DNA of 54,368 nucleotides from Streptomyces sp. CBMA123 (GTDB lineage Bacteria; Actinomycetota; Actinomycetes; Streptomycetales; Streptomycetaceae): positions 1 through 54,368 of the forward strand of contig NZ_MECK01000235.1 of assembly GCF_014596465.1 (NCBI RefSeq). Direction: 5' to 3'. A model generated the notes under the pieces. It searched no databases. It worked only from the letters and a program-made list of their open reading frames with translations, and was not told the DNA's origin. The position numbers were made by a program, and so were the translations under genes. Shown here piece after piece: positions 50,599-54,368 of this stretch. Numbering within the stretch: position 1 is the first letter of the stretch; each line of letters opens with the position of its first letter.

Positions 50599-51576
50599 TC
50601 AGTTGGGGGTGGTGGTGGGGGTGGGGAGGGGCTCGGGGATGCCGGGGAAGGGGGTGTCGGGGGCGCCCCAGTGGTGGGCTCGGAGGGCGCAGTCGCGGAG
50701 GGCGGTGGCTGCGGTGGGGCGGTGGGGGGTGGGGAACTCGGCGACCAGGTCGGCGTAGACGGTGGTAAGGCGGGTTTCCAGGTGGGCGGCGAGTTGGGTG
50801 GCGGTGGTGGTGTCGGTGACGGGGAAGGGGAGTTGGTAGCCGCCGGCGGCGGGGGCGGGGGTGGCGCCGAGGCCGGTGATGAGGCGTTGCCAGGCGTCGC
50901 GTTGGGCTTGGTGGGCGGCGTAGGCGGTGCGAGCGTCGGCGCGCTGTTGGTCGTCGGGGAGGTGGGCGCCGACGACGCCGTAGCCGTAGATGGCGGCGTG
51001 TTCGGCGCTCAGGGCCTGCTGGAGGGCGGGGAGTGCCGCGCCGGGGGTGGGGGTGGGGGTGGTGGCCGGGGCGGGTTGGTCGGCGGGGGCGCCGAGGGCG
51101 GCGGCGTGCAGGGCGTTGGCGGTGGCCACCGAGGCGAGCAGGCGGGCGAGGGGTGGGCGGGCTGCGCCGAGGTCGGCCAGGCGGGCTTGGGCGGTCTGGC
51201 GTTCCAGGGTGGCCAGGGTGGCGGGGGTGGGGGTGCCGCTGGGGGGTGTGGTGGGGGTCGTGGTGGTGGGTGTCGGGGGGACGGAGGCGGCCGGGATGCC
51301 GTAGGCGAGGGCGGCGCGGTGCTGGGCGGTCTCGGCGCGGAGGGTCCTGAGCAGGGCGGTCTGGGCCCCGGGCGCGGCGAGGAGGGTGTCGTAGGCCGCC
51401 AGCAGGGTGTCGGTGGCGGCGACGGCGCGCAGGCGGACGGGGGCGTCCGGGTCGGGGCCGGGGCCCTTGGCGCCGGGTAGGACGTCGCCGTCGGGGTCGG
51501 TGCCGGAGTTGGTGCAGGCGGTGGTGAGGGTGATCAGGCCGAGGGCCAGGAAGGTCCTTCGGCTGGGCGGCTGCAT
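50599..51576 (-). CDS. DUF4439 ferritin-like lipoprotein, Tat/lipoprotein signal
   Basis: A 325-residue protein from ATG 51576 with CGGAG 8 nt upstream. The N-terminus has a twin-arginine-like SRRTFLALG and a hydrophobic stretch ending TACTNSG, a probable lipobox. The mature part has two helical blocks separated by Thr/Pro-rich linkers; the second (LSAEHAAIYGYGVVGAH then RDAWQRLITGLGA, LRAHHWG) matches the DUF4439 four-helix ferritin-like domain. The function is unknown. It lies divergent from rimP, as in other Streptomyces genomes. The 300 bp between them hold the divergent promoters and no gene. Confidence 0.8.
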   Translation of the reverse strand: MQPPSRRTFLALGLITLTTACTNSGTDPDGDVLPGAKGPGPDPDAPVRLRAVAATDTLLAAYDTLLAAPGAQTALLRTLRAETAQHRAALAYGIPAASVPPTPTTTTPTTPPSGTPTPATLATLERQTAQARLADLGAARPPLARLLASVATANALHAAALGAPADQPAPATTPTPTPGAALPALQQALSAEHAAIYGYGVVGAHLPDDQQRADARTAYAAHQAQRDAWQRLITGLGATPAPAAGGYQLPFPVTDTTTATQLAAHLETRLTTVYADLVAEFPTPHRPTAATALRDCALRAHHWGAPDTPFPGIPEPLPTPTTTPN

Positions 51577-51879
51577 CGGGGTCACTCCGGAGCGGGTACG
51601 GGAGGACGGCCTCCCCGCCTGCCCTCGAGGGAATGAATCTTCGCAGAACCCCCACGTTTGCGGGTGGTGTTCGAGGGTTCGGTGCGGTGGGTGGGGCGGT
51701 GTGAGCTTGCTCGCAGTGAGTGGCGTGCGGCTGGTCGGGGGAGGTCCGGAATCGGTGGTTCGCGGCTTCACCGGCTAGGCTTTGGGCCGAGCTGCCGTGA
51801 CCCGGTGTGCGCCCCGAGGGGCGCGGAGGGTGCGGGGCGACCTCTGACAACAGCAGACGCGGCCGAGGAGTCCACCCGG

Positions 51880-52419
51880 ATGAGCACCACCCACACCGAC
51901 CGGCTGCGCGCGTTGCTGGAGCCGCTGGCCGTCCAGGCCGGACTGGACCTGGAGGACGTCAAGGTCACCAAGGCGGGCAACCGCCGGCAGGTGCAGATCG
52001 ACGTCGACACCGACGGCGGCGTGGACATGGACGCCATCGCCGAGTTCAGCCGGGCGGTCGGTGAGGCCCTGGACGCCTCGGACGTGATGGGGGACGAGCC
52101 GTACCTGCTGGAGGTCGGCTCGCCGGGGGCGGAGCGTCCGCTGGTCCTGCCGCGGCACTGGCAGCGCGCCGAGGGCCGGCTCGCCAAGATCCACCTGGTC
52201 GACGGCGGGGAGCTGGTCGCCCGGGTGCTGGAGGCGGACGAGGCCGGCGCGCTGGTCGAGGTGCAGCCGGTGAAGGGGCGGGGCCGTCCCAAGGAGCGCC
52301 GCCTGGAGTACGTCGAGGTGGCCCGGGCGCGGGTCCAGGTCGAGTTCAACCGCAAGGACGACGAGCAGCTCCTGGACGAGGCCGCCGACTTCGACGAGGG
52401 GGACGACGGCGCCGAGTGA
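51880..52419 (+). CDS. rimP: Ribosome maturation factor RimP
   Basis: A 179-residue protein from ATG 51880 with GAGGAG upstream. It shows the RimP signature: [40 protein letters not shown], then [13 protein letters not shown] and the C-terminal Sm-like domain with [17 protein letters not shown]. It assists late maturation of the 30S subunit. It is the first gene of the rimP-nusA-ylxR-infB operon. Confidence 0.95.
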   Translation: MSTTHTDRLRALLEPLAVQAGLDLEDVKVTKAGNRRQVQIDVDTDGGVDMDAIAEFSRAVGEALDASDVMGDEPYLLEVGSPGAERPLVLPRHWQRAEGRLAKIHLVDGGELVARVLEADEAGALVEVQPVKGRGRPKERRLEYVEVARARVQVEFNRKDDEQLLDEAADFDEGDDGAE

Positions 52420-52472
52420 GCCGGCCGCCGTACGACCATCATGAACGTGACGAAAGACGAGGAGGCGTAGCC

Positions 52473-53465
52473 GTGGACATCGACATGAGTGCCCTGCGCA
52501 CGCTGGTCAACGAGAAGAACATCCCCTTCGACCTGCTGGTCGAGTCCATCGAGTCCGCCCTCCTCACCGCGTACCACCGCACCGAGGGCTCGCGCCGTCG
52601 CGCCCGGGTGCAGCTGGACCGCAAGAGCGGCCACGTCACCGTGTGGGCCATGGAGGACCCGGCGGAGCTGGACGAGGGCGTCGAGCCGAAGGAGTTCGAC
52701 GACACCCCGAACGGCTTCGGCCGGATCGCGTCCAGCATCGGCATCCAGGTGATGATGCAGCGCCTGCGCGACGCCGCCGACGACCAGACCTTCGGTGAGT
52801 ACGCGGGCAAGGAGGGCGACATCGTCACCGGCGTCGTCCAGCAGGGCAACGACCCGAAGAGCGTGCTGGTCGACATCGGCAAGCTGGAGGCCATCCTGCC
52901 GCCGCAGGAGCAGGTCCCGGGCGAGGACTACCGGCACGGCACCCGGCTGAAGTGCTACGTGGTGGCGGTGCGCCGTGGTGTCCGCGGCCCGTCGGTGACG
53001 CTGTCGCGCACCCACCCGAGCCTGGTGAAGAAGCTGTTCGCGCTGGAGGTCCCGGAGATCGCGGACGGCAGCGTGGAGATCGCGGCGATCGCCCGTGAGG
53101 CCGGCCACCGCACCAAGATCGCGGTCTGGTCGCGCCGGGCCGGGCTGAACGCCAAGGGCGCCTGCATCGGACCGATGGGCTCCCGGGTGCGCGCCGTGAT
53201 GGGCGAGCTGCACGGCGAGAAGATCGACATCGTCGACTGGTCCGAGGACCCGGGCGAGATGGTCGCCGCGGCGCTGTCCCCCGCGCGGGTGACCAGCGTG
53301 GAGATCGTGGACGCCGCCCAGCGTTCCGCCCGGGTGATCGTGCCGGACTACCAGCTGTCCCTGGCGATCGGCAAGGAGGGGCAGAACGCCCGTCTGGCTG
53401 CGCGCCTCACCGGGTGGCGGATCGACATCCGGCCGGACACCGAGGGTCAGGGCGAGCCCCAGTAG
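52473..53465 (+). CDS. nusA: Transcription termination/antitermination factor NusA
   Basis: A 330-residue protein from GTG 52473 with GAGGAGG upstream. It has the NusA N-terminal domain ([20 protein letters not shown]), S1 domain ([20 protein letters not shown]), KH1 ([20 protein letters not shown]) and KH2 ([40 protein letters not shown]). It lacks the C-terminal acidic repeats of proteobacterial NusA, as usual in actinobacteria. Confidence 0.97.
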   Translation: MDIDMSALRTLVNEKNIPFDLLVESIESALLTAYHRTEGSRRRARVQLDRKSGHVTVWAMEDPAELDEGVEPKEFDDTPNGFGRIASSIGIQVMMQRLRDAADDQTFGEYAGKEGDIVTGVVQQGNDPKSVLVDIGKLEAILPPQEQVPGEDYRHGTRLKCYVVAVRRGVRGPSVTLSRTHPSLVKKLFALEVPEIADGSVEIAAIAREAGHRTKIAVWSRRAGLNAKGACIGPMGSRVRAVMGELHGEKIDIVDWSEDPGEMVAAALSPARVTSVEIVDAAQRSARVIVPDYQLSLAIGKEGQNARLAARLTGWRIDIRPDTEGQGEPQ

Positions 53466-53568
53466 GAAGACGGAGGGCCCCCGGCCCGGTAGTCAGCGTT
53501 GTTCCCGGCGCCCCCGCCGGTCCTCCGGGATCTGCGGGGCGGCGCCATCTCCCTTCGGAGGGGTAGAC

Positions 53569-53862
53569 TTGCCTTCGTCTGGCCGGACGCACGTCCGAGC
53601 ACGCCCGGAACGCACCTGCGTGGGCTGCCGCAAGCGCGCGGCCAAGCACCAGCTGTTGCGTGTCACGGCGGTCGAGGGCGTCTGCGTCCCTGATCCCCGT
53701 GGCGCACTGCCGGGCCGGGGCGCGCACCTGCACCTCGATCCGGCCTGCCTCGACCTCGCGGTCCGCCGTCGGGCGTTCCCCCGGGCCTTCCGGCTCCAGG
53801 GGACGCTCGACACGGAGCGGCTCCGCGGGTTCATCGAGGAGCGGGCGGGCGGAGCCTCCTAG
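53569..53862 (+). CDS. ylxR: YlxR (DUF448) RNA-binding protein
   Basis: A 97-residue protein with the ERTCVGCRKRAAKHQLLR motif and DPRGALPGRGAHLHLDPACL, the YlxR signature. The start is TTG 53569, 5 nt after GGAGGGG. In this position relatives use GTG and the sequence SGRTH; here TTG CCT TCG precedes TCT GGC CGG. YlxR binds RNA or DNA and sits between nusA and infB in many bacteria. Confidence 0.9.
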   Translation: MPSSGRTHVRARPERTCVGCRKRAAKHQLLRVTAVEGVCVPDPRGALPGRGAHLHLDPACLDLAVRRRAFPRAFRLQGTLDTERLRGFIEERAGGAS

Positions 53863-53989
53863 GCGGGCCGCCTCACGCGACAACCGCCGCTCATCGCGGC
53901 GGAGAACCACCGCAACAAGCACAGCGCTTGGGCAGCCGCGCGCCGTGCCACCAGTCAGGTACCTCGCGATGTGGAAGTAGGTCGAGATT

Positions 53990-54033
53990 GCGATGAGCAC
54001 TCGATGAGTACGCGATGAGTACGCGATGGGTAC
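53990..54033 (+). repeat. Four 11-bp tandem repeats in the infB leader
   Basis: Units GCGATGAGCAC, TCGATGAGTAC, GCGATGAGTAC and GCGATGGGTAC stand head to tail. They lie between ylxR and infB in the untranslated leader. They may shape mRNA structure or be slippage products. Confidence 0.8.
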
Positions 54034-54092
54034 GCCCATGAAGTAGCGACAGTCCGGCGGACGAGACCCCCGGACTCATAGACAGGAGTGAA

Positions 54093-54368
54093 GTGGCTAA
54101 GGTCCGGGTTTATGAACTCGCCAAGGAGCTTGGTTTGGAGAGCAAGGCCGTCATGGCCAAGCTCACCGAGCTCGGTGAGTTCGTCCGTTCGGCGTCCTCG
54201 ACCATCGAGGCGCCGGTCGTACGCAAGTTGACTGACGCGCTTGGTGTGGCCCCCACCGGTGGTGGCGCTGCCAAGCCTGGCCCGCGGAAGCCCGCGGCGC
54301 CCCAGCCCGCGGCAGGTGCCGCGGGTGCACCCAAGCCGGGTGCCCCGACCCCGGGTCCGCGCCCCAGC
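54093..54368 (+). CDS. infB: Translation initiation factor IF-2, N-terminal part
   Basis: GTG 54093 follows AGGAG by 4 nt. The encoded start [18 protein letters not shown] and onward, with [20 protein letters not shown], is the IF-2 N-terminal subdomain, followed by the Pro/Gly/Ala-rich linker typical of actinobacterial IF-2. The window ends before the G domain. IF-2 places initiator tRNA on the ribosome. Confidence 0.95.
   Translation, partial: MAKVRVYELAKELGLESKAVMAKLTELGEFVRSASSTIEAPVVRKLTDALGVAPTGGGAAKPGPRKPAAPQPAAGAAGAPKPGAPTPGPRPS

Noticed and set aside
51768..53213. 481-codon minus-strand frame over rimP-nusA
   Set aside because: Antisense shadow; rimP and nusA are certain.
53990..54033. 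CRISPR array or iterons
   Set aside because: Four short adjacent units without spacers in an operon leader; no cas or rep genes nearby.

Overview
The window is very GC-rich actinobacterial chromosome. Gene content points to the Streptomycetaceae (Streptomyces or Kitasatospora): LAxTG sortase substrates, many GTG starts, RsbW-like ATP-binding proteins, XRE/TPR regulators, a pirin-SseB-acyl-CoA dehydrogenase block, and rimP-nusA-ylxR-infB. Ordinary chromosome is interrupted by two site-specific integrated elements whose junctions can be read directly.

Layout. 1-4.5 kb: a copper delivery cluster on the minus strand (CopC-CopD fusion, PCuAC chaperone, Sco1, YcnI, a membrane protein). 4.77-5.39 kb: an RsbW-like ATP-binding protein gene whose 3' end is the integration target of element 1. 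5.34-29.12 kb: element 1, about 23.8 kb, bounded by a 21-bp direct repeat. It carries a tyrosine integrase, an excisionase-like HTH protein, a DUF3631 P-loop protein, MobC and a relaxase. No FtsK/TraB translocase is seen, so it is best called an integrative mobilizable element. Its cargo is a RelA/SpoT-domain protein between inverted IS5-type copies, a membrane protein and an Abi/HEPN-like protein. Next come a regulator with a divergent seven-gene operon (ATPase, small protein, polyproline peptide, kinase-kinase-nucleotidyltransferase, phosphotransferase, SDR, NUDIX), an HTH protein, and a coupled three-gene cassette that looks like an undescribed STAND-like defence system.

29.1-44.3 kb is chromosome: two LAxTG surface proteins, amidase, TetR with a divergent alpha/beta hydrolase, a DinB-type protein, a PP2C-like protein, a secreted protein, pirin (containing a phiC31-type attB), SseB, acyl-CoA dehydrogenase, an ABC-permease remnant, M18 aminopeptidase and a thioredoxin/NHL protein. 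44.29-50.17 kb: element 2, about 5.9 kb, with a large serine recombinase and several small genes, inserted in the 5' part of the thioredoxin/NHL gene. It supplies a replacement 5' end; the displaced native 5' end at 50.16-50.29 kb now has a nonsense codon. 50.6-54.4 kb: a DUF4439 lipoprotein, then rimP, nusA, ylxR and the start of infB.

Both elements rebuild the protein gene they enter, one at its 3' end and one at its 5' end. All identities, motif positions and repeats were read by eye; family names come from recognised motifs, not from a search.
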